Below, piece after piece: positions 9,558 through 15,923 of a stretch of DNA of 17,833 bases (its first letter is position 1; each line of letters begins with the position of its first letter). Origin of the DNA: an uncultured Lachnospiraceae bacterium. GTDB lineage: Bacteria; Bacillota; Clostridia; Lachnospirales; Lachnospiraceae. The translations under genes and the position numbers were made by a program. The notes below the pieces were generated by a model, which searched no databases, had not been told where the DNA came from, and saw only the letters and a program-made list of their open reading frames with translations. The DNA is taken from positions 1-17,833 of the forward strand of contig CACZOS010000018.1 of NCBI GenBank assembly GCA_902782815.1, written 5' to 3'.

Positions 9558-9707
9558 ATGATCGATTTTACTTTGGAGTTAAAGAAGTTCAAACCCGCCA
9601 CAGGTGTTGAGGTCGGAGCGGAAGACTTATTTGATAATGAGATAAAGGATATTACGGATCTTGTGGAAGAGATGGTACAGAATATAGAAGAGACAAAAGA
9701 ACAGTAA
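9558..9707 (+). CDS. Small acidic protein, 49 residues, unknown function
   Basis: An ATG at 9558 opens a 49-codon frame ending in TAA at 9705-9707. A ribosome site (TGAGGAG, 9547-9553) overlaps the folC stop and is well spaced, and the gap from folC is 8 bases, so translation is likely coupled. The protein starts MIDFTLELKKFKPA and ends EEMVQNIEETKEQ. It is strongly acidic, with a predicted amphipathic helix over the second half (about 22-49) and no cysteines, signal peptide or membrane helix. The position between folC and the zinc-ribbon/TPR membrane protein, the good ribosome site and ordered codon use argue for a real gene. I do not recognise a family; a small partner of the next gene product is a guess. 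Confidence 0.7.
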   Translation: MIDFTLELKKFKPATGVEVGAEDLFDNEIKDITDLVEEMVQNIEETKEQ

Positions 9708-9742
9708 TCCGTTAAACCGGATGGATACGGACCATTATCCAT
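9707..9742 (+). repeat. Two overlapping short inverted repeats before the zinc-ribbon gene
   Basis: ATCCG (9707-9711) pairs with CGGAT (9718-9722), and ATGGATA (9721-9727) pairs with TATCCAT (9736-9742). They share bases 9721-9722, so the two hairpins compete. No T-run follows. Any regulatory role is uncertain. Confidence 0.3.
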
Positions 9743-9748
9743 AGATTC

Positions 9749-9754
9749 AGGAGG
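9749..9754 (+). promoter_or_regulatory. Ribosome binding site that fixes the start of the next gene
   Basis: AGGAGG lies six bases before ATG 9761. An in-frame TTG at 9755 directly abuts this site and cannot be used with normal spacing, so ATG 9761 is the start. Confidence 0.85.
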
Positions 9755-9760
9755 TTGACT

Positions 9761-11230
9761 ATGAAATGTGTGAGATGCGGTCACAATGCCGGGAATGACG
9801 GATTCTGCACCGGCTGTGGCTTTGACAATAAACATATCAAAAAAGCCCGGAATACGGCTGACTACTATTATAACCTGGGCCTTGAGAAGGCCGGCCTGCG
9901 CGATTTGAGCGGCGCGGCGGCACATCTGGAGCAGGCCCTCACCTACAACAAAGAACATAAGGATGCCAGAAATCTGCTGGGCCTTGTCTACTATGAGATG
10001 GGAGAAGCCGGCAAGGCATATATTCAATGGAAGATTTCTTCCCGTCTGGTCAATACGGAGCAGAATCTGGCTGATGACTATATCCGCCAGATGGAAGAAC
10101 ACCCGGCAGTGTTCGAGTCCATCAACGAATCCGCCAAGAAGTTTAATCTGGCCCTTTCCTACGCCAGACAGGGCAGTGATGACCTGGCCATGATCCAGAT
10201 CAAGAAGGTCCTCACCCTGACCCCCAACTTTGTCCGGGGACATCTGCTGTTTGCCCTCCTTCACATGCGTGCCGGGGACAAGAGTGCCGCCAAGAAGGAT
10301 CTTTTCAATGCCCTTGCCATAGATAATCATAACACCACGGCCCTCCGCTACCTTTCCGAACTGGGGGAGAGACCAAAGAATGCCCCGGAGCTTATCAGCG
10401 AAGAGAAACTCAAACCGGAGAATGACAACCTGAAAAATGTACGTCCCGTGGATCATTATGAAGATCCCAACCGGGAGCAGTGGAAACAGTTCGTCTATAT
10501 GCTTATCGGTCTTGCCATCGGCGTGGTGGCCATGTTCGTTCTGGTCATTCCCAGCGTCAAGGCCGGAGTAAGTGTGGACTATAACAACCTGAAGAAACAG
10601 TACAATAAGACCGTGTCCGAGAAGGACAGCGAGATCTCCGGCTTACAGGAAGACAAGGCTTCCCTTGAGTCCGAAAACAACGACCTGAAGACCAGCCTGA
10701 GTGTTTATGAAGGGTCCAACGGGGAAGACAGCATGTACGACAGTCTTCTGAAGGCTACCCAGCAGTTTGCCATTCCCAATTATGTGGAGTGCGCCAAGTA
10801 CCTGGCCAAGATCAAGAAGAAAGATCTGCCTTCCTCCACCTCCCAGAACATGTACTCGGAGATGAAGGGCACTGCCTATCCTGCCGCTGCGAATAATCTC
10901 TATGACAGCGGTATGGAGAAGTACAATAAGTACCAGTACGAGGAAGCGCTGAAAGATTTCAAGCAGTCCTACAAATACAGCGACAAGAACTATACCACCC
11001 TCTACCAGCTGGCCATGTGCTATAAGAGGACCGGAGATACGGATAAGGCACAGGGATATTTCTTTGATATCATCAACAATTCGGGAGATGAAGACCTGAT
11101 CCGTAAGGCCTCCAACTATGGCCTGGATATGACCATCAATGAAGGAAAACAGGCAGCTGCCGCCGCAGCGGGCAATACCGCTGCCTCCACGGAAGCCGCC
11201 CAGGAAACCTCAGAGGAAGGCGGACAATGA
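9761..11230 (+). CDS. Zinc-ribbon/TPR membrane protein with extracellular coiled coil and TPRs
   Basis: A 489-residue single-pass protein of unknown function. Residues 3-19 form a zinc ribbon with cysteines 3, 6, 16 and 19 (CVRC, then CTGC). Residues ~30-95 and ~125-200 are TPR-like helical repeats. A charged linker leads to one membrane helix at ~244-264 (FVYMLIGLAIGVVAMFVLVIP). Residues ~272-317 are a heptad-rich coiled coil (NLKKQYNKTVSEKDSEISGL), and ~377-445 are further TPR units (LYDSGMEKYNKYQYEEALKDF). The tail is Ala/Glu-rich low complexity. The zinc ribbon and first TPRs are probably cytoplasmic and the second half outside, from positive-inside reasoning and lack of a signal peptide. 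The domain order suggests a scaffold bridging inside and outside the membrane. An intrinsic terminator follows within 20 bases of the stop. Confidence 0.9.
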   Translation: MKCVRCGHNAGNDGFCTGCGFDNKHIKKARNTADYYYNLGLEKAGLRDLSGAAAHLEQALTYNKEHKDARNLLGLVYYEMGEAGKAYIQWKISSRLVNTEQNLADDYIRQMEEHPAVFESINESAKKFNLALSYARQGSDDLAMIQIKKVLTLTPNFVRGHLLFALLHMRAGDKSAAKKDLFNALAIDNHNTTALRYLSELGERPKNAPELISEEKLKPENDNLKNVRPVDHYEDPNREQWKQFVYMLIGLAIGVVAMFVLVIPSVKAGVSVDYNNLKKQYNKTVSEKDSEISGLQEDKASLESENNDLKTSLSVYEGSNGEDSMYDSLLKATQQFAIPNYVECAKYLAKIKKKDLPSSTSQNMYSEMKGTAYPAAANNLYDSGMEKYNKYQYEEALKDFKQSYKYSDKNYTTLYQLAMCYKRTGDTDKAQGYFFDIINNSGDEDLIRKASNYGLDMTINEGKQAAAAAAGNTAASTEAAQETSEEGGQ

Positions 11231-11249
11231 TCCTTCTTTAGTCCATGAT

Positions 11250-11281
11250 GCGCCGCGATCATTCGCGGCGCTTTTCTGTTT
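11250..11281 (+). terminator. Intrinsic terminator after the zinc-ribbon/TPR gene
   Basis: GCGCCGCGA (11250-11258) pairs perfectly over 9 bp with TCGCGGCGC (11263-11271) around a TCAT loop, followed directly by TTTTCTGTTT. It sits 20 bases after the stop codon. The next gene starts only 21 bases after the T-tract, so downstream expression needs readthrough or an internal promoter. Confidence 0.85.
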
Positions 11282-11302
11282 AATTAAGGAGAGGAAAAGG
11301 AT

Positions 11303-11881
11303 ATGAATTCTACGGAATACCTGATTGAGAAACATTTTCAGAAAAAACCGGGAGAGAACCTGGAGGCTTTACGGGAGAGGTACCGGCAGATCCGAACCTT
11401 CCACAAGGATCCCTTATCTGCTGCCATTCTGGCCACCTCCTATTACAGCATGGAGGAACTGAGGATGAGACTGCCCCGGATAAATGAGATGCTTAAAAAC
11501 CCCTTTTCCCGGGAGGAAGACCTTCACGCGGTGACCGGCCCCATTATCGCTGCCGACGGAGGACCGGCGGAGGGGGCAAAAGCCATTCAGATCTATATGG
11601 ACTTAAGCTCCCGGGGAATCCTGCCGGAGGAGACCGGGACTTTCCATATCATTTCTCTTTTATCCATCGCTGCGAAGAAAGTCATTCCCCTGATGGAAGA
11701 ACTGGTGGATGAGAGCCGGCAGGGAGAGGAGAAGAAGGCCGCCTTTCATGAGGCATCCGCCAGATGGCTCAGGGAAGAGAGGGAAAGACAGATTCTGAGT
11801 CAGGATGAGGAAAACATGGCCTATGCCCTTCTGGTGGGCATGAGCCAGGAGGTGGATACGCTTCTGGAGGAGCAGCGATGA
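11303..11881 (+). CDS. Uncharacterised helical protein upstream of truA
   Basis: A 192-residue cytoplasmic protein, mostly helical, with no signal peptide, membrane helix or recognised catalytic motif. ATG 11303 has the purine-rich AAGGAGAGG at 11286-11294 in front. The central stretch (about 36-95) includes KDPLSAAILATSYYSMEEL and SREEDLHAVTGPIIAADG. The general pattern is faintly like the DUF4003 family I recall, which is about twice as long, so this is only a weak suggestion. Its last four bases are the ATGA overlap with truA, a classic sign of translational coupling, so the two are co-expressed. An intrinsic terminator just upstream suggests reduced or regulated expression. Its role in relation to pseudouridylation is not evident. 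Confidence 0.8.
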   Translation: MNSTEYLIEKHFQKKPGENLEALRERYRQIRTFHKDPLSAAILATSYYSMEELRMRLPRINEMLKNPFSREEDLHAVTGPIIAADGGPAEGAKAIQIYMDLSSRGILPEETGTFHIISLLSIAAKKVIPLMEELVDESRQGEEKKAAFHEASARWLREERERQILSQDEENMAYALLVGMSQEVDTLLEEQR

Positions 11882-12612
11882 AGAACTATAAGATGATCAT
11901 CTCCTATGACGGGGGGCGCTACCACGGATGGGAGCATAAAAAGGATGTGGATACGGTACAGAAAAGGATCGAAAATGTCCTGTCCAGGATGTGCGGGCAG
12001 GAGATCTGGATCAACGGGGCCGGCCGGACCGACGCTGGAGTACATGCCAGGGCAATGGTGGCCAATGCTCACATGGAGACGGAATATTCTCCCACACAGA
12101 TCAGGGATTACCTGAATCATTATCTTCCGGATGATATCGCTGTCTCGGAGGTTAAGGAGGCCTCGGAACGCTTCCATGCCCGTTTTAACGCCGTGGGAAA
12201 GCTCTACCGCTACACCTGCTATGACGGACCCTCAAAACCGGTCTTCGACCGGAAATACACCCTGGTGCTGGAAAAGTCCGTGGATATCAACCGCATGAGG
12301 AAAGCAGCGGAATACCTGGTGGGCCGGCATGATTTTAAAAGCTTCTGCGGGAACTCGAAAATGAAAAAATCCACCGTCAGGCTGGTGGATTCCATAGAGA
12401 TAAACAGGGACGGGGGATATGTCTGCCTGGACTTCCACGGCACCGGATTTCTCCAGAATATGGTCCGTATCCTCACGGGAACCCTTCTGGAAGTGGGCTA
12501 TGGAAGGATGAGGCCGGAGCAGATGGAGGAGATCCTCGAAGAAAAAGACCGGACAAAAGCCGGTCCCACCGCCCCTCCCCAGGGGCTCTGCCTGATCAGG
12601 GTGGATTATTGA
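11878..12612 (+). CDS. truA: tRNA pseudouridine synthase A
   Basis: Converts uridines 38-40 of the tRNA anticodon arm to pseudouridine. The length of 244 residues is normal for the family. The catalytic aspartate is D52 in GRTDAGVHA (49-57). Other family signatures are the early SYDGGRYHGWEH, GKLYRYTCYDG, GRHDFKSFCG, and the C-terminal GTGFLQNMVRILTGTLLEVG. ATG 11878 overlaps the previous stop by four bases, and GGAGG at about 11866 within the upstream gene provides the ribosome site. It is the last gene of the plus-strand block, and its stop at 12610-12612 is followed by a terminator that also serves the convergent lysC. Confidence 0.97.
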   Translation: MKNYKMIISYDGGRYHGWEHKKDVDTVQKRIENVLSRMCGQEIWINGAGRTDAGVHARAMVANAHMETEYSPTQIRDYLNHYLPDDIAVSEVKEASERFHARFNAVGKLYRYTCYDGPSKPVFDRKYTLVLEKSVDINRMRKAAEYLVGRHDFKSFCGNSKMKKSTVRLVDSIEINRDGGYVCLDFHGTGFLQNMVRILTGTLLEVGYGRMRPEQMEEILEEKDRTKAGPTAPPQGLCLIRVDY

Positions 12613-12626
12613 TCTTCATATCAGAT

Positions 12627-12666
12627 AAAAAAAGTGGGAAGGTGTTTACCTTCCCACAAATTTTTT
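12627..12666. terminator. Bidirectional intrinsic terminator between truA and lysC
   Basis: GTGGGAAGGT (12634-12643) and ACCTTCCCAC (12648-12657) form a perfect 10-bp stem with a GTTT loop. Seven A's precede it (12627-12633), giving a U-tract directly on the minus-strand RNA, and six T's follow at 12661-12666 after AAA for the plus-strand RNA. The lysC stop codon (12646-12648) straddles the loop and the first base of the right arm, so one arm is coding sequence. Confidence 0.88.
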
Positions 12667-13962
12667 ATATATGGCTCTTAATGATTTCTCAAAATCCTTG
12701 TTTCTCACACCGATGATGATATTAAGCTCAGAAGACCCCTGATCGATCATCTTGATGTTGACGTCTGCTTCAGCGAGAGCGGAGAACAATTTGCCGGCAG
12801 TACCGCTGGCGGAACGCATTCCCCGGCCTACCACAGCGATGAGAGCCAGGTCTGTCTCGATCTCTATGCTGTCGGGGGAGACCATACGATGGATGGCGGA
12901 GATGACCTTCTGTTCCTTCTCCAGAAATTCGTCCGCGTGAATGACCACTGTCATGGTGTCGATGCCGGAAGGCATATGTTCAAAAGAGATCTGGTTATCC
13001 TCCAGGGCCTGAAGCACTTTACGCCCGAAACCGATCTCGGAGTTCATCATGGACTTGGTGATGACCATGGCGTTGAATCCCTTTTTCCCCGCAATGCCGG
13101 TCACCACATAATCGGGTTTCTGACCGGTGGCTTCCACGATCCATGTTCCCTCATCCTGGGGACGGTTGGTGTTGCGGATATTGATGGGGATTCCGCAGTG
13201 GCGCACCGGAAAGATGGCATCCTCGTGAAGCACTGAGGCTCCCATATAAGAAAGCTCGCGCAGTTCCCGGTAAGTGATGTATTTTATAGGCTCCGGATTG
13301 TCGATGATCCGTGGATCGGCCACAAGGAAACCGGAGACATCCGTCCAGTTCTCGTAGATATCTGCCTTACAGGCCTGGGCCACAATGGAACCGGTCACGT
13401 CGGAACCGCCACGGGAGAAGGTCTCCACCTCCCCGTCCTTTCCCAGACCGTAAAAGCCGGGGATGACTGCCCTTCCGACCTCTTCAAGCCTTCTGCTGAG
13501 GACCTTCTGGGTCTTGTAGGGGTTGAGCATGCCGTCCTCGTTGAAAAAGATCACTTCCTTGGCATCGATAAATTCGTATCCCAGATAGGAGGCCAGAATC
13601 AATCCGTTCAGGTACTCGCCCCGGGAGGCGGTAAAGGCTTTCTGCGGATTGGTGGAAAGCCGCTCAGAGATATCCTCAAAGTGTTCGTCAAGATAGAGAT
13701 TAGTCAGACCCAGCCCATTGATGATCTCCTCAAAACGGGCTTTGATCCTGTCCAGGACCGGAGTGAAATCCTTGCCTTCGATAGCCAGATCATAGGCCTC
13801 AAAGAGCATGTCCGTCACCTTTGTGTCTCCCATGAACCTTTTTCCCGGGGCAGAGGGGATGACAAAGAGCCTGCTGCTGTCCTGGTGGATAATCTCACTT
13901 ACTTTCTTAAACTGATCGGCGCTGCACAGAGAACTCCCGCCGAATTTAGCCACTTTTCTCAT
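12646..13962 (-). CDS. lysC: Aspartate kinase
   Basis: Phosphorylates aspartate with ATP, the first step toward lysine/diaminopimelate, threonine and methionine. The protein has 438 residues. KFGGSSL at 6-12 is the nucleotide/aspartate-binding start of the kinase fold. ASRGEYLNG (112-120) and FSRGGSDVTG (182-191) are standard, and DPRIIDNPEPI and MGASVLHEDAIFPV follow. Two C-terminal ACT domains (about 287-365 and 372-438, the latter with GRGMRSASGTAGKLFSAL) are the allosteric module. The architecture resembles the monofunctional threonine-responsive class such as Bacillus YclM rather than a lysine-sensitive enzyme, which is inference. The ATG reads 13962-13960 and GGAGG at 13971-13975 is its ribosome site. 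No lysine riboswitch is present upstream. The terminator arm overlaps its last codons. Confidence 0.96.
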   Translation of the reverse strand: MRKVAKFGGSSLCSADQFKKVSEIIHQDSSRLFVIPSAPGKRFMGDTKVTDMLFEAYDLAIEGKDFTPVLDRIKARFEEIINGLGLTNLYLDEHFEDISERLSTNPQKAFTASRGEYLNGLILASYLGYEFIDAKEVIFFNEDGMLNPYKTQKVLSRRLEEVGRAVIPGFYGLGKDGEVETFSRGGSDVTGSIVAQACKADIYENWTDVSGFLVADPRIIDNPEPIKYITYRELRELSYMGASVLHEDAIFPVRHCGIPINIRNTNRPQDEGTWIVEATGQKPDYVVTGIAGKKGFNAMVITKSMMNSEIGFGRKVLQALEDNQISFEHMPSGIDTMTVVIHADEFLEKEQKVISAIHRMVSPDSIEIETDLALIAVVGRGMRSASGTAGKLFSALAEADVNIKMIDQGSSELNIIIGVRNKDFEKSLRAIYKKFVGR

Positions 13963-14000
13963 GGATCATACCTCCGATTTTATATCCAGTAACTTTTACT

Positions 14001-14029
14001 ACTTTACATGGAATACAGGGATTTTGCAA
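14001..14029 (-). promoter_or_regulatory. Probable promoter for lysC
   Basis: On the minus strand, TTGCAA (14024-14029) lies 17 bases before TAAAGT (14001-14006), each matching four of six consensus bases. Transcription would begin near 13994, leaving a leader of about 30 bases to the ribosome site and ATG. It sits between the upstream mutase terminator and lysC, where a promoter is expected. The hexamers are imperfect. Confidence 0.4.
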
Positions 14030-14060
14030 GTCTTTTTTGACGTATGAAAAAATCCGTGTG

Positions 14061-14098
14061 AAAAAGAAAGAAAACTGCACCCGCGGAGGGCGGGGCAG
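14061..14098 (-). terminator. Intrinsic terminator of the phosphosugar mutase gene
   Basis: Read on the minus strand, CTGC-CCC-GC pairs with GC-GGG-T-GCAG (14075-14098 in plus coordinates) with one bulged base and a five-base loop, followed by TTTTCTTTCTTTTT (14061-14074). It lies 48 bases past the stop codon of the mutase gene. Confidence 0.75.
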
Positions 14099-14146
14099 CT
14101 TCTTTCCATGGTTATATATTTTATCTGTTATTGATATTCCGCCGGA

Positions 14147-15829
14147 TCATGAAAAGATCGGTTTTAAAGCGTCTGCCAGAGCATCTTTTTTCGCCTGCGC
14201 GGCAGCCAGATCCTTGCCCAGTGTGGTGAAATAAGTCTTGATCTTGGGCTCGGTTCCGGAAGGACGTACGATGGCGACGGATCCGTCCTCAAGGTCGTAG
14301 CGGAGAACGTTGGCTCCGGGGAGACCTGTGGAAGCGGTGTCTTTGTAATCCGTGGCTTTTACCACTTTCACTCCGCCCAGATCTACAGGAGGCTTATCAC
14401 GGAAATCCTGCATGATGCCTGCCATCTTATCCATACCGGTAAGTCCCGGGAATTCAAAGCTGTCCACCTTGTTCAGATAGCGGCCGTACTCCGCGTAGAT
14501 CTCTTCCAGACGCTGTTTGATGGAGCTGCCCGTGCTGCGGTAATATGCAGCCATCTCGCAGATGAGCATAGCACCGATCACCGCGTCTTTATCACGTACA
14601 TAGGGGCCGGCCAGATAACCGTAGCTCTCCTCGAAACCGAAGATGAAGCGTTCCACTTCCCCGTCAGCTTCCAGCTGTGCGATCTGATCGCCGATCCACT
14701 TGAAACCGGTCAGGGTGTTGCGCATTTCCACACCGTAATGTTCGGCAATGGCATCGGCAAGGGGGGTGGAAACGATGGATTTTACTGCCACGGGATTCTT
14801 CGGCATGGTACCTTTTTCAATACGTCCTGCGCAGATGTAATCCAGCAGGAGGGCGCCCATCTCGTTGCCGCTTACCAGTTCATAGGATCCGTCCGGACAT
14901 TTCATGGCGATACCGACACGGTCCGCGTCGGGGTCGGTAGCCAGCATGAGATCAGCACCGGTTTCCTGAGCCAGTTCAAGACCGGATTTCAGGGCCTCGA
15001 AGATCTCCGGGTTAGGGTAGGAACATGTGGTGAAGTATCCGTTGGGATATTCCTGATCGGGAACGATGGTGATGTCTGTGATCCCGATATCATCAAGGAC
15101 TTTGGTAACCGGAACCAGGCCGGAACCGTTCAGAGGGCTGTATACCAGTTTGAGGCCGGCTGTCTTGCAGAGACCCGGACGTACCTGGCAGGCTTCGATG
15201 GCTTCATAGAAAGCTGCCTTACAGTCATCTCCCACGAAGCGGATCAATCCCTTTTCCACGCCCTCAGCGAAGGAGATCCGTTTTGCTCCGGTAAGCACGT
15301 CTGTTTTCTGGATCTCAGCATATACGATGGCTGCAGCATCATCGGTCATCTGACATCCGTCGGGGCCGTAAGCCTTATAGCCGTTATATTTTGCGGGATT
15401 ATGGGAAGCGGTGACCATGATGCCGGCATTGCATTTATAATAGCGTGTAGCGAAGGATAATGCCGGAACGGGCATCAGAGCGTCGTAGATCCGGACGCCG
15501 ATTCCGTTGGCGGCCAGGACGCCTGCGGCTTCCTTGGCAAAGATATCACTCTTAAGACGGCTGTCATAGCTGATGGCAACGGTCTGGGAACCGCCCTGTG
15601 TCTTAACCCAGCTGGCAAGACCCTGAGTAGCCTGACGTACCACATGGATGTTCATCCGGTTTGTTCCCGCTCCGAGAACCCCCCGCAGGCCTGCGGTACC
15701 GAACTTCAGTGATACGGCAAAACGGTCTTTGATCTCATCATCCTGATCTGCGATCCTCATGAGCTCAGGCTTGAGGTCGCAATCCTCAAGATCAGCAGCC
15801 AGCCAGCGCTTGTATTCTTCTTTATACAT
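14147..15829 (-). CDS. pgcA: Phosphoglucomutase/phosphomannomutase family phosphosugar mutase
   Basis: Interconverts hexose 1- and 6-phosphates through a phosphoserine, feeding UDP-glucose and cell-envelope sugars. The 560-residue length fits the Gram-positive alpha-phosphoglucomutase type (PgcA). The catalytic serine is S142 in TASHNPAKYNGYK. The magnesium loop DPDADR is at 299-304, the sugar-specificity loop GFEESYGY at 398-405, and the phosphate-binding RPSGTEPK at 522-529. The first 50 residues include KFGTAGLRG, the usual N-terminal signature. ATG at 15829-15827 has GGAG at 15837-15840. Preference for glucose or mannose cannot be settled from motifs, so the symbol follows family length and type. 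A good promoter lies just upstream and a terminator downstream, so it can act as its own unit, though readthrough from the PBP gene is possible. Confidence 0.95.
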   Translation of the reverse strand: MYKEEYKRWLAADLEDCDLKPELMRIADQDDEIKDRFAVSLKFGTAGLRGVLGAGTNRMNIHVVRQATQGLASWVKTQGGSQTVAISYDSRLKSDIFAKEAAGVLAANGIGVRIYDALMPVPALSFATRYYKCNAGIMVTASHNPAKYNGYKAYGPDGCQMTDDAAAIVYAEIQKTDVLTGAKRISFAEGVEKGLIRFVGDDCKAAFYEAIEACQVRPGLCKTAGLKLVYSPLNGSGLVPVTKVLDDIGITDITIVPDQEYPNGYFTTCSYPNPEIFEALKSGLELAQETGADLMLATDPDADRVGIAMKCPDGSYELVSGNEMGALLLDYICAGRIEKGTMPKNPVAVKSIVSTPLADAIAEHYGVEMRNTLTGFKWIGDQIAQLEADGEVERFIFGFEESYGYLAGPYVRDKDAVIGAMLICEMAAYYRSTGSSIKQRLEEIYAEYGRYLNKVDSFEFPGLTGMDKMAGIMQDFRDKPPVDLGGVKVVKATDYKDTASTGLPGANVLRYDLEDGSVAIVRPSGTEPKIKTYFTTLGKDLAAAQAKKDALADALKPIFS

Positions 15830-15861
15830 TTGACTTCTCCTTTCAAGGGTTTTCCTTTTAT

Positions 15862-15889
15862 ATTATATTTGTCTTGTTTTACCTTTTAA
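15862..15889 (-). promoter_or_regulatory. Promoter for the phosphosugar mutase gene
   Basis: On the minus strand TATAAT (15862-15867) is a perfect -10 box, 16 bases downstream of TTAAAA (15884-15889), a weak -35 with four matching bases. Transcription would start near 15855, about 26 bases before the ATG. The region is A/T-rich, as is usual for such promoters. Confidence 0.55.
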
Positions 15890-15923
15890 GAATAGCATAA
15901 GGAAAAAGCAGTTGCAAGCAAAG

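Noticed and set aside
9755..9757. TTG as start of the zinc-ribbon gene
   Set aside because: It abuts AGGAGG with no spacer. ATG 9761 has the normal six-base spacing and directly opens the first zinc-ribbon cysteine motif.
9518..10456. A 312-codon minus-strand frame
   Set aside because: It overlaps folC's end, the 49-residue gene and the first half of the zinc-ribbon gene, all of which have ribosome sites in the plus orientation; it has no such support.
14037..14234. Small plus-strand open frame
   Set aside because: It crosses the mutase terminator and its 3' coding end and has no ribosome site or recognisable protein content.
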